Of a stretch of 64,000 nt of DNA, positions 57,352-64,000 are shown in pieces; positions within the stretch are counted from its first letter, which is position 1; each line of letters opens with the position of its first letter. The notes under the pieces are model-generated. The model was not told the origin of the DNA. It did no database searches and was given only the letters and a program-made list of their open reading frames with translations. Made by a program: the position numbers and the translations under genes. This DNA comes from Rossellomorea sp. BNER (GTDB taxonomy: Bacteria > Bacillota > Bacilli > Bacillales > Bacillaceae_B): positions 339,644 to 403,643 of the forward strand of contig JANAVG010000001.1 of NCBI GenBank assembly GCA_024213275.1, read 5' to 3'.

Positions 57352-57577
57352 AGGCTGTATTCATAAACATTGTTGTTATTTGAAAAGGAGTTAGTTGGTT
57401 GCAACGAAAGGATGCTCGCTTTCCGCGGGGCGGGCGGTGAGCCTCCTCGTCGCCTTGCTCCTGCTTAAGTCTCACCTGTCCCGCTACTCCCGCAGGAGTC
57501 TCGCACCTGCAGCGAAGACCCACCTTTTCACAAAAATTTATATTCTTAAAAAACAACAATCTTTTAAAAAACAGCCT
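57352..57577. mobile_element. MITE-like repeat, copy C, inside the paa operon (226 bp)
   Basis: Ends GGCTGTATTCATAAACATTG and CAATCTTTTAAAAAACAGCC (followed by T) form terminal inverted repeats. The GC-rich core contains GCGGGGCGGGCGGTGAGCC and CGGGAGTCTCGC-type palindromic parts shared with copy A in the reverse orientation. It separates ALDH and paaH genes that lie on one strand. Confidence 0.8.
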
Positions 57578-57597
57578 TTATAAAAATTCTTTACTGA

Positions 57598-59118
57598 TTA
57601 GACACCAAATGGATTCAATGGACGATTACCATAGTAAGAGATTATACTTTTCGTTTCTGTATATAAATCTAGTGTTTCGATACATAGCTCACGGCCGAAT
57701 CCAGATTGTTTATATCCGCCAAATGGGGTACCTGGGAATACAGAGAATGGGCAATTGACCATTACGATACCTGCTTGAATTGCTTTAGATACTCTTGTAG
57801 CGCGACCATAATCCTTCGTCCAAATCGCTGAACCAAGTCCATATTCTGAATCATTAGCAAGTTTGATGCCCTCTTTTTCATCGCTAAATTTCATGACGAC
57901 GACAACAGGTCCAAAGATTTCTTCTTTGACCACTTTCATCTCATGATTAACATCCGTAATGATGGTTGGCTCATACCAGTATCCATTTTCAAACCCTTCC
58001 ATCTTCGCTACTTTTCCTCCTGTAAGGATGGTTGCTCCTTCTTCTTTAGCGGACTGAACGTAGCCGTCGATTACATCAAGTTGATCTTGTGATATGATCG
58101 CACCAATATGTGTTCCTTTATCAAATGGGTCGCCTAAAGTAAGCTTTTTCGTTTTTTCTACAAACTTCTCCATGAACTCATCATAAATATCTTCATGGAC
58201 ATAAAGACGAGAACGTGCTTCACAGGACTGGCCTGTATTATAGAAAATCCCAAATAGTGAACCGTCTACAGCTGCATCTACATCCGCATCATCAAATACT
58301 AGATTGGGAGATTTTCCGCCAAGCTCTAATGTGACACGTTTAAGTGTTTGAGAAGCGCGCTCCATAATATTTTTTCCAATCGGAGTTGATCCAGTGAAAG
58401 CTACTTTATCGACATTCTTATGTTCAACTAAGTAATTTCCAACACTTGAACCTGATCCAGGAACGACATTGACAACGCCTTCCGGAACTCCTGCCTCAAT
58501 ACAGATTTCTCCTAATACGATGGCTGTAAGTGGAGTTAGTGTCGCCGGTTTTACCACAATGGAACATCCTGCTGCAATCGCTGGAGCAACCTTCCATGCT
58601 GCCATCATGAGTGGATAATTCCATGGAATAATTTGAGCACAGACACCTACCGGCTCTTTTTCTGCAACATTTTGGAATTGACCGGGCACATTATTGACGG
58701 TACCGCGGTGGCCGACAATCGCACCTGCATAAAATTCAAAGTCTTCGATTGCTTGCATGACTTGACCTTGTGCAGCGGAAAGTGATTTTCCACTATCTAA
58801 AATTTCAAGTGATACTAGTTCATTGAAGCGTGAACGCATAATACCAGCGATTTTGTTCAGCACACGAGAACGTTTATTAACAGGGAACTTCTTCCACTTC
58901 CCATGATCAAAAGCTTGTCTCGCAGCTTGAACTGCTTTTTCAGTATCTTCTATGGATGCTTTTGCTACTGTCGCAATCGCTTCCCCTGTTGCAGGATTAT
59001 AAGTAGTGAAAGTTTCTCCAGTAGAACTATCCGCTCTTTGGCCATTGATCACCAATCCGTAATGTTCACGTTTCATATCAAGTACTTCGAAATTTTGTTC
59101 TTTTACTGTAGACATCAT
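57598..59118 (-). CDS. Aldehyde dehydrogenase, PacL- or phenylacetaldehyde-type
   Basis: A 506-residue NAD(P) aldehyde dehydrogenase. Glu in TLELGGKSPNLVF (about 270-282), catalytic Cys in YNTGQSCEARSRL (about 302-314), Asn in IIPWNYPLMMA and the FGGYKQSGFGRE end. In clusters without fused PaaZ, a separate dehydrogenase oxidises 3-oxo-5,6-dehydrosuberyl-CoA semialdehyde; that role fits its place. Oxidation of phenylacetaldehyde (FeaB role) is an alternative. Start ATG ATG with AGGGGATG upstream; the first at 59118 is used. Confidence 0.82.
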   Translation of the reverse strand: MMSTVKEQNFEVLDMKREHYGLVINGQRADSSTGETFTTYNPATGEAIATVAKASIEDTEKAVQAARQAFDHGKWKKFPVNKRSRVLNKIAGIMRSRFNELVSLEILDSGKSLSAAQGQVMQAIEDFEFYAGAIVGHRGTVNNVPGQFQNVAEKEPVGVCAQIIPWNYPLMMAAWKVAPAIAAGCSIVVKPATLTPLTAIVLGEICIEAGVPEGVVNVVPGSGSSVGNYLVEHKNVDKVAFTGSTPIGKNIMERASQTLKRVTLELGGKSPNLVFDDADVDAAVDGSLFGIFYNTGQSCEARSRLYVHEDIYDEFMEKFVEKTKKLTLGDPFDKGTHIGAIISQDQLDVIDGYVQSAKEEGATILTGGKVAKMEGFENGYWYEPTIITDVNHEMKVVKEEIFGPVVVVMKFSDEKEGIKLANDSEYGLGSAIWTKDYGRATRVSKAIQAGIVMVNCPFSVFPGTPFGGYKQSGFGRELCIETLDLYTETKSIISYYGNRPLNPFGV

Positions 59119-59138
59119 TTCATCCCCTTAGTAGAATT

Positions 59139-59912
59139 TTATTTTCCTTTAAATTCAGGCTTTCTTTTTTCCATAAAAGCTGTAACACCTTCACGATGAT
59201 CTTCTGTTAAGCCGGCAATTCTTTGCCCATAGGCTTCCTTCTCTAAATATTCATGAAGATCGTCTTTGTCACTTTCGTTAAGATAACGTTTAATTAATCC
59301 AATAGCTTTCGTTGGCATGTTTGCAAGTCTAATGGCAAATGCTTCTACTTTTTCGTCCCACTCGTCTAATGAAATAACTTCTGTGGCAAGCCCAAGCTCT
59401 TTCGCCTTCTCCGCTGAGACCTTTTCTCCTAAAACAGCTAACTCCAACGCTTTCGCACGCCCTACTAATCTTGTTAAATAATAAAGGTTTCCTGCATCTG
59501 GAATCAGGCCAACATGAATAAATGCTTCTACAAAACTAGCCTTTTCGGAAAGAAGTCGGAAATCACATGCAAGGGCTAGACTCATCCCGGCACCTGCTGC
59601 AACACCGTTTACAGCGGCGATAATGGGCTTTTCACATTGTGCGATTTCTTTCACCATCGGACCATAATAATTCCTTAAAACATCACCAAGGTTCATATTT
59701 TCATCGACTTCACTCAAGTCCTGTCCCGAACAAAATGCGCGTCCTTCACCTGTAATGACAACCGCTCTAACCTCTTCATCACGCCCCGCTTGTTTAAATG
59801 CTTTTTGAATTTCTTGATTCATTTGCTTGATGAAGGCGTTGAGTTTATCTGGGCGCTTCATCGTAATCCAGGCCACACGGTCACGCACTTCATAGGAAAT
59901 CGTTTCGAACAT
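59139..59912 (-). CDS. paaG: 1,2-epoxyphenylacetyl-CoA isomerase
   Basis: A 257-residue crotonase-fold enzyme. GRAFCSGQDLSEVDE (oxyanion loop, about 58-72), LRNYYGPMV, EKPIIAAVNGVAAGAGMSLALACD (read in parts, about 95-120) and the Asp in VGLIPDAGNLYYLTRLVG fit PaaG, which isomerises ring 1,2-epoxyphenylacetyl-CoA to oxepin-CoA. Crotonase paralogues are hard to tell apart; the call relies on FCSGQDL and the neighbours. 15 bp after paaF. Confidence 0.87.
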   Translation of the reverse strand: MFETISYEVRDRVAWITMKRPDKLNAFIKQMNQEIQKAFKQAGRDEEVRAVVITGEGRAFCSGQDLSEVDENMNLGDVLRNYYGPMVKEIAQCEKPIIAAVNGVAAGAGMSLALACDFRLLSEKASFVEAFIHVGLIPDAGNLYYLTRLVGRAKALELAVLGEKVSAEKAKELGLATEVISLDEWDEKVEAFAIRLANMPTKAIGLIKRYLNESDKDDLHEYLEKEAYGQRIAGLTEDHREGVTAFMEKRKPEFKGK

Positions 59913-59927
59913 GTATGTATCCCCCCT

Positions 59928-60707
59928 TTACTTCCCTTTGAAATTTGGCTTTCTTTTTTCGATAAAAGCGTTCATGCCTTCTTTCTGATCTTCTGAAGCA
60001 AACAGCAGGTAGAAGTTCTTTCTTTCATATTGCATACCCTCATATAATGGATAATCCACCGCTTTTAAAACAGATTCTTTAATGAGTCTTAGTGAAAGTG
60101 GCGGTTTCTCAGCAAGCTTTCTCGCCATTCTTTCGGTTTCTTCTATTAATACTTCACGTGATACTACTCGATTTATGATCCCTAATTGGCAGGCTTCTTC
60201 GGCCTTCATTCTTTCACCAGTAAACAACCATTCCATTGCTTTTGTCTTACCGATTAATTTGGTTAAGCGTTGTGTTCCTCCTGCTCCTGGCATGACCCCA
60301 AGATTCACTTCAGGAAATCCAAATTCTGCGTCGTCTGCTGCATAGAGCAAATCACAACAAAGGGCAAGTTCAAGTCCACCTCCAAGGGCAAACCCTTGAA
60401 CGGCACCAATAATCGGTTTTTTCACTACTGCGATTCGATCCCAATCAGCAAACTGATTAAGGAGCTCGAAATCAATCGCTCCGTCTCCTGCCATTTCATC
60501 AATATCAGCTCCAGCAGCAAAGGCTCTCCCCTTTCCTGATAGCATGATGACGCGAACATGATCGTTTTGATCAAATGCTTCAAATGCATGAAGAATTTCT
60601 GTTACCATTAATCGATTTATGGCGTTCAGTACCTTTGGACGATTCAATTCTACGAAGCCAATCCCATCACGTTCATGGACATTGATATACTCGTAGTTGT
60701 TACTCAT
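59928..60707 (-). CDS. paaF: Enoyl-CoA hydratase PaaF
   Basis: A 259-residue crotonase-fold hydratase. GRAFAAGADIDEMAGD (about 60-75), KPIIGAVQGFALGGGLELALCCD (about 98-120, read in parts), FPEVNLGVMPGAGGTQRLTKLIG with the two catalytic Glu positions, typical of 2,3-dehydroadipyl-CoA hydratase PaaF and general EchA. It overlaps the EthD gene by 8 bp. It shares the ERKPxFKGK ending with PaaG, showing common ancestry. Confidence 0.87.
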   Translation of the reverse strand: MSNNYEYINVHERDGIGFVELNRPKVLNAINRLMVTEILHAFEAFDQNDHVRVIMLSGKGRAFAAGADIDEMAGDGAIDFELLNQFADWDRIAVVKKPIIGAVQGFALGGGLELALCCDLLYAADDAEFGFPEVNLGVMPGAGGTQRLTKLIGKTKAMEWLFTGERMKAEEACQLGIINRVVSREVLIEETERMARKLAEKPPLSLRLIKESVLKAVDYPLYEGMQYERKNFYLLFASEDQKEGMNAFIEKRKPNFKGK

Positions 60708-61008
60708 TCACTTCTTCACCGATCATTAATGTCACTAAATCACCAGCAAACGACATAAGATCCTTTCCAGAAGCTTTTGCTTCGTCTGTTTTCATTGCTG
60801 TCTTTAACGCTTCATGACTGTCATAATACATTTCACACATTAAATAATATTTTCCTTCTCCACCCATCGGGGAACCGACCACTTTTGTCACTTCCATTTT
60901 GCGAAGTCCGGGAATTTTCGCTGTGATTGGACCATGAGTATTGAAATAATGCTCATCAAATTCTTCCCTATTTTCCGGGTGTTTGTATAATGCGATTAAT
61001 TTAACCAT
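60700..61008 (-). CDS. EthD-family small protein
   Basis: A 102-residue ferredoxin-like dimeric alpha-beta barrel protein. MVKLIALYKHPENREEFDEHYFNTHGPITAKIPGL matches the EthD family (the HYxxTHGPL motif). EthD proteins occur beside oxygenase and ring-cleavage genes, and their catalytic role is poorly known. Here the gene lies between paaD and paaF. Cotranscription and overlap suggest a role in phenylacetate degradation, perhaps handling an unstable oxepin or aldehyde intermediate (inference). Confidence 0.82.
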   Translation of the reverse strand: MVKLIALYKHPENREEFDEHYFNTHGPITAKIPGLRKMEVTKVVGSPMGGEGKYYLMCEMYYDSHEALKTAMKTDEAKASGKDLMSFAGDLVTLMIGEEVNE

Positions 61009-61039
61009 TAAAATCTCTCCTTTTGTTTAAAGTATTTAT

Positions 61040-61534
61040 CTACATTAATGTAGAAATAGGCTTCATTGCTTCAAATGGATTCTTGCAATTTTTACAGTAG
61101 AGAATGCTCCGACATGCTGTAGGTCCGAATATATTATCGAGGGTTGTGTACGTAGAGCCACAATACGGGCAGTCCACATGCCAAGAGCCATCCTCTTCCA
61201 TTTTTTGCGGTGGTGGCGCAATTCCGAACTGTTTCAGCTTTTCTCTTCCTTCTGCCGATACTCGGTCCGACGTCCATGGCGGGCTCATCACAAACTCGAC
61301 TTCAACCTCGGTTAAATTCACCTGTTCCTTCAAGGCCTTCCTTACATTCCCCTTGATGATATCTAGTGCGGGACACCCCACAAACGTAGGAAGCAGCCTT
61401 ATTAAGACTTTCCCATCATTCTCTTCAATTGACTTCAGCATCCCAAGTTCAACGATACTGACGGAATCAATTTCAGGATCCTTGACGGTTTGCAAAACTT
61501 CTATGATGTTTTCAAGCTTTGGTTTCATATCCAT
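61040..61534 (-). CDS. paaD: Phenylacetyl-CoA epoxidase subunit PaaD
   Basis: A 164-residue protein with an N-terminal MIP18/SufT-like domain (QTVKDPEIDSVSIVELGML, about 14-32; FVGCPALDIIKG) and a C-terminal zinc ribbon: CPYCGS (about 121-126) and ACRSILYCKNCKNPFEAMK. PaaD is thought to help assemble the metal centre of the PaaABC epoxidase. It lies 10 bp after paaC. Confidence 0.92.
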   Translation of the reverse strand: MDMKPKLENIIEVLQTVKDPEIDSVSIVELGMLKSIEENDGKVLIRLLPTFVGCPALDIIKGNVRKALKEQVNLTEVEVEFVMSPPWTSDRVSAEGREKLKQFGIAPPPQKMEEDGSWHVDCPYCGSTYTTLDNIFGPTACRSILYCKNCKNPFEAMKPISTLM

Positions 61535-61544
61535 TCAAATCCTT

Positions 61545-62360
61545 TTACCAGCTTGCCAGCGGGTCTGTGTTATACACTTCACTCAGCGTTTCAATGGCCT
61601 TATCCAGATCTTTTGTATGGACTCCTGTACGTCCATCCCCTCTACTCATTTCTAAATCTGGCAATGGTAGATTCGTAGCTTGGAAAATAGGTTCGACCGC
61701 ATTCTTCCAACGTTTTAATAAGAGCTCTTCACTTTCAATTAATTGATGTGAAACCATTTCAGCTCCGAGTTCTCCAAGGGTCACAACTCCAGCAAAATCC
61801 TTGGCTACCTTTTCAACCGCTTTTTCCATTCTCATTCTCGCTTCCCCGCCTGCATTGACTAGCTGGGTAAACCATGTCTTCCAATGAAGCAGATGATAAT
61901 AAAGCTCCATATTGGCCTTAACTGCTACATCTGCCAACGGTTGATAGGATGATTGTTTAAGAGAGTCCATGCGCCCTTTTTTCGCTTGAGCATAGAAATA
62001 ATTTCGGACTACAGCAAATGCCCAATCATACTCCGGCTCTGACAAATAATCTCCAGGCCCATTCACTTCTTCTAAAATAATCGCATTCCGTCGCTCACTA
62101 GACTTCCTTCCATGTGCTAACTGATCGACTTCCCCTTCACCTAACTCTTCTAACAGTTGATAAAACATGGCAGCATGCCCCATTGTATCTTGGTTAATCG
62201 ATGAAAACGCAACATCCTCTTCAATATGGGGAGCAAGACCAAGCCATTCAGAACCACGAAAGGCAATAATAAAGTCATCATCTGCTAGCTGATACAACAA
62301 TTCTGTCAATACCTTTTTATACTGTTCATCTTTGATCTCACTTGCTGAAAGAATCTTCAT
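61545..62360 (-). CDS. paaC: Phenylacetyl-CoA epoxidase structural subunit PaaC
   Basis: A 271-residue ferritin-like subunit that pairs with PaaA. FRGSEWLGLAPHIEEDVAFSSINQDTMGHAAMFY (about 34-67, read in parts), ANMELYYHLLHWKTWFTQL and VSHQLIESEELLLKRW fit PaaC, which has lost a functional di-iron site and supports the catalytic PaaA. Start ATG overlaps the paaB stop by 4 bp. Confidence 0.93.
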   Translation of the reverse strand: MKILSASEIKDEQYKKVLTELLYQLADDDFIIAFRGSEWLGLAPHIEEDVAFSSINQDTMGHAAMFYQLLEELGEGEVDQLAHGRKSSERRNAIILEEVNGPGDYLSEPEYDWAFAVVRNYFYAQAKKGRMDSLKQSSYQPLADVAVKANMELYYHLLHWKTWFTQLVNAGGEARMRMEKAVEKVAKDFAGVVTLGELGAEMVSHQLIESEELLLKRWKNAVEPIFQATNLPLPDLEMSRGDGRTGVHTKDLDKAIETLSEVYNTDPLASW

Positions 62361-62713
62361 TTTTTATTAACCTTCCCTCCCCATGATAGAATCTCGTTCT
62401 CATCAAGCATTTCTTGTTCGTATTCGCGCCACTTCTTTTTTAAGTAACCATAGCCTTTCGCATTCCGGTAGTCCTTATTATCCAACCGCCTGAGAGACAC
62501 CCTTTCTTCTTGATTCATCTTGCGGATCGCATTTCTTTTCACAACCCAAATGTCTGCTACTGGCTCTCTCCTCATAAAGTTTTCTTGTGCCATAACAAGA
62601 GCAAGCTCATCATTGGGAGCTAATAAGCTGAATTGATGCTGCATAGGGGCATTATCCGATCGTTTACTAAATACTTCATATTCTTGATAAAAATTTCTTG
62701 ATTTCTCAGACAT
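62357..62713 (-). CDS. paaB: Phenylacetyl-CoA epoxidase subunit PaaB
   Basis: From ATG at 62713 (GGGGGGTG upstream) a 118-residue small subunit. YEVFSKRSDNAPMQHQFSLLAPNDELALVMAQENFMRREPVADIWVVKR (about 11-59, read in parts) is typical PaaB. It bridges PaaAC heterodimers. The C-terminal GYLKKKWREYEQEM tail is basic. Upstream in-frame residues to 62770 overlap paaA and lack a ribosome site. Confidence 0.93.
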   Translation of the reverse strand: MSEKSRNFYQEYEVFSKRSDNAPMQHQFSLLAPNDELALVMAQENFMRREPVADIWVVKRNAIRKMNQEERVSLRRLDNKDYRNAKGYGYLKKKWREYEQEMLDENEILSWGGKVNKK

Positions 62714-62727
62714 CACTTCACCCCCCT

Positions 62728-63696
62728 CTAGCCAGCCACTGGGTCTGGACTCAATGCCTCTCGCACCCATTCATTATTCGTATAAGATAACTCCCGAAGT
62801 CTTAGTCTTTCTTTTGATTTTGGCCCGTTGTTTTTGACAATCTCTTTAAAACGGCTCCAATCCGGCTGTTGATAAATCCACATCTCTTTTTCCTCGTCAA
62901 AATACATGGTTGAATCTGGAATACTTATCCCTAATGAAAGGATACGAGGAACATATTTTGTAAAGAAATCCTGCCTTAGTTCTTCATTTGTCTTTGTTCG
63001 AATTCCATATTTTTGTGTAATATCTTGTTTAGATGTTCCAGTCGTCGAAGCATCCCCAGGTCCAAAGAACATTAGGAGAGAGTCCCACCAACGGTTAACG
63101 GAATCTTGGATAAGAGCATTTTGTTCTGGAGTTCCTTCTGCCAAAGCGATAATAATGGCTTCCCCATGTTGAGCATGAAAAACTTCTTCAGCACATATCC
63201 TTTTCAGTGCCCTTGCATACGGTCCATACGAGGCTCCGAGCATATTCGTTTGTGTGATAATGGCCGCACCGTCCACTAACCATCCAATTAATCCTGCATC
63301 TCCCCATGTTGGGGCTTCCATGTGAAAGACATTATGAAACTTTAAATCTCCTGAAAATAAATCCTGCATGATTTCTTCACGTGTTTTTCCATATGGCTTC
63401 ATTAAATCCTCAGCAACACGCAGCAGCAACTGCCCGTGCCCCATTTCATCCTGGACTTTCGCCATAATCCCTAGCTTTCTTTTTAAAGTTGGGGCCTTTG
63501 GAACCCACTCTTTTTCGGGAAGAGCTCCCATGATCTCACTGATTCCATGCATGGAAATCAATTTAATAAGAACCTTACGATACTCTTCTGGCATCCAATC
63601 ATCTGCTTCAATCTTTTCGCCTGTCTTAATCCTCTTCATGAAATGTTCATGTTTTTCTTCTTCGGTAAGTGCCCCAAAAGAAACAACATCGGCCAT
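62728..63696 (-). CDS. paaA: Phenylacetyl-CoA epoxidase catalytic subunit PaaA
   Basis: A 322-residue ferritin-like di-iron monooxygenase subunit. Iron ligands fit QDEMGHGQLLLRVAED (ExxH, about 87-102) and CAEEVFHAQHGEA (about 188-200). It makes ring 1,2-epoxyphenylacetyl-CoA from phenylacetyl-CoA, oxygen and electrons. GGAGGCGGG precedes ATG. The electron-donating reductase PaaE is not found in the window. A palindromic site lies 20 bp upstream. Confidence 0.95.
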   Translation of the reverse strand: MADVVSFGALTEEEKHEHFMKRIKTGEKIEADDWMPEEYRKVLIKLISMHGISEIMGALPEKEWVPKAPTLKRKLGIMAKVQDEMGHGQLLLRVAEDLMKPYGKTREEIMQDLFSGDLKFHNVFHMEAPTWGDAGLIGWLVDGAAIITQTNMLGASYGPYARALKRICAEEVFHAQHGEAIIIALAEGTPEQNALIQDSVNRWWDSLLMFFGPGDASTTGTSKQDITQKYGIRTKTNEELRQDFFTKYVPRILSLGISIPDSTMYFDEEKEMWIYQQPDWSRFKEIVKNNGPKSKERLRLRELSYTNNEWVREALSPDPVAG

Positions 63697-63715
63697 GAAA
63701 CCCGCCTCCTTAAAT

Positions 63716-63732
63716 AACGTATTTAATACGTT
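63716..63732. promoter_or_regulatory. AACG-N9-CGTT palindrome before paaA, candidate PaaX operator
   Basis: AACGTATTTAATACGTT is palindromic but for the central base, 20-36 bp before paaA in the 82-bp gap to paaK. Such AACG..CGTT sites are known for PaaR-type regulators of Thermus; use by PaaX here is inferred. Confidence 0.5.
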
Positions 63733-63778
63733 TTATTTTTATGATGTTATATAATATGAAGATAAAATTTTTTTGCTG

Positions 63779-64000
63779 TTAGGCCCTAATATCTTTTTTA
63801 ACTACTTCTCTAAGATCCACAACCCTGACAGCTTTGCCTTCTGACCTTGGTAAGCTTTTCGGAATATGAACTTTAACATCCATCGATACGAGACAGCTGC
63901 TCTTCATTAATTCTTGAATCTGCTTGCCAAGAAGAAACACTTTCTCATCCTCAGCATTTTCACCTATTTCATTAAAGTAAATTTCACTCATTTCCACCTG
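63779..64000 (-). CDS. paaK: Phenylacetate-CoA ligase, C-terminal end only
   Basis: The frame is open at the right edge, so only the last 73 residues are seen. GKQIQELMKSSCLVSMDVKV and HIPKSLPRSEGKAVRVVD match the C-terminal domain of PaaK, with the catalytic Lys of the adenylate-forming family in RSEGKA. PaaK makes phenylacetyl-CoA from phenylacetate, ATP and CoA. It lies 82 bp upstream of paaA on the same strand. An internal GTG/ATG near the edge is not the real start. Confidence 0.8.
   Translation of the reverse strand, partial: QVEMSEIYFNEIGENAEDEKVFLLGKQIQELMKSSCLVSMDVKVHIPKSLPRSEGKAVRVVDLREVVKKDIRA

Noticed and set aside
1-64000. tRNA, rRNA or prophage genes
   Set aside because: No cloverleaf or rRNA-like stretch and no phage structural, integrase or transposase genes were recognised.

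Overview
The window looks like chromosomal DNA from a low-GC, spore-forming Bacillaceae bacterium (Bacillus, Neobacillus or Cytobacillus type). The grounds are strong AGGAGG ribosome sites, frequent GTG/TTG starts, SigA promoters, CcpA cre and CodY-like boxes, a T-box leader, an AbrB-like protein, a sporulation-type PAS histidine kinase and close relatives of B. subtilis YfmM and YfmL. I see no rRNA, tRNA, prophage, transposase or CRISPR array. Almost every gene from 18.6 kb to the right end is on the minus strand.

Layout. 0-1.5 kb: two secreted low-complexity proteins, the first cut by the window edge. 1.8-8.1 kb: ABC-F protein, GNAT, an S4-domain protein, a possible ComK remnant, a PAP2 phosphatase and a MarR/MFS efflux pair with a clear operator. 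8.3-18.5 kb: assorted accessory genes (Rossmann protein, two SDRs beside an AraC regulator, EamA exporter divergent from a LysR regulator, DEAD-box helicase, histidine kinase, AbrB-like protein). 18.6-22 kb: hom-thrC-thrB. 22.3-34.9 kb: branched-chain operon ilvE-ilvD-[T-box]-ilvB-ilvH-ilvC-leuA-leuB-[25-bp tandem array]-leuC-leuD-ilvA. Its promoter has a CodY-like box and an upstream cre. 35-36 kb: DUF4097-type protein. 36.4-47.8 kb: aromatic amino acid catabolism, namely a homogentisate operon (hppD, hisC-like aminotransferase, flavin reductase, FAH, hmgA) and, upstream, a thioesterase, a phenylalanine dehydrogenase and a four-gene 2-oxoacid dehydrogenase complex. 48.2-51 kb: TrpXYZ-type ABC importer. 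51.6-54.8 kb: membrane protein, nitronate-monooxygenase-like protein, PaaX. 55.2-64 kb: phenylacetyl-CoA pathway (thiolase, paaH, ALDH, paaG, paaF, EthD, paaD, paaC, paaB, paaA and the 3' end of paaK).

How it fits together. Phenylalanine could be deaminated to phenylpyruvate. My leading hypothesis is that the adjacent 2-oxoacid dehydrogenase converts this directly to phenylacetyl-CoA, the substrate of PaaABCD, without free phenylacetate or PaaK. Tyrosine would go through 4-hydroxyphenylpyruvate and homogentisate to fumarate and acetoacetate. A perfect cre box before the phenylalanine dehydrogenase gene suggests glucose repression. The E3 of the complex has a broken NAD motif, and no maleylacetoacetate isomerase, PaaE or oxepin-CoA hydrolase gene is visible.

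Intergenic DNA is rich in repeats: a 130-226 bp MITE-like element (three clear copies, two remnants; one copy sits inside the paa operon), palindromes of the GGTGTCMGGAACCACA and TCAGGCACA types, a 25-bp tandem array inside the leu operon, a 21-bp-phased repeat inside a 17-bp inverted repeat, and a perfect 25-bp-arm palindrome.
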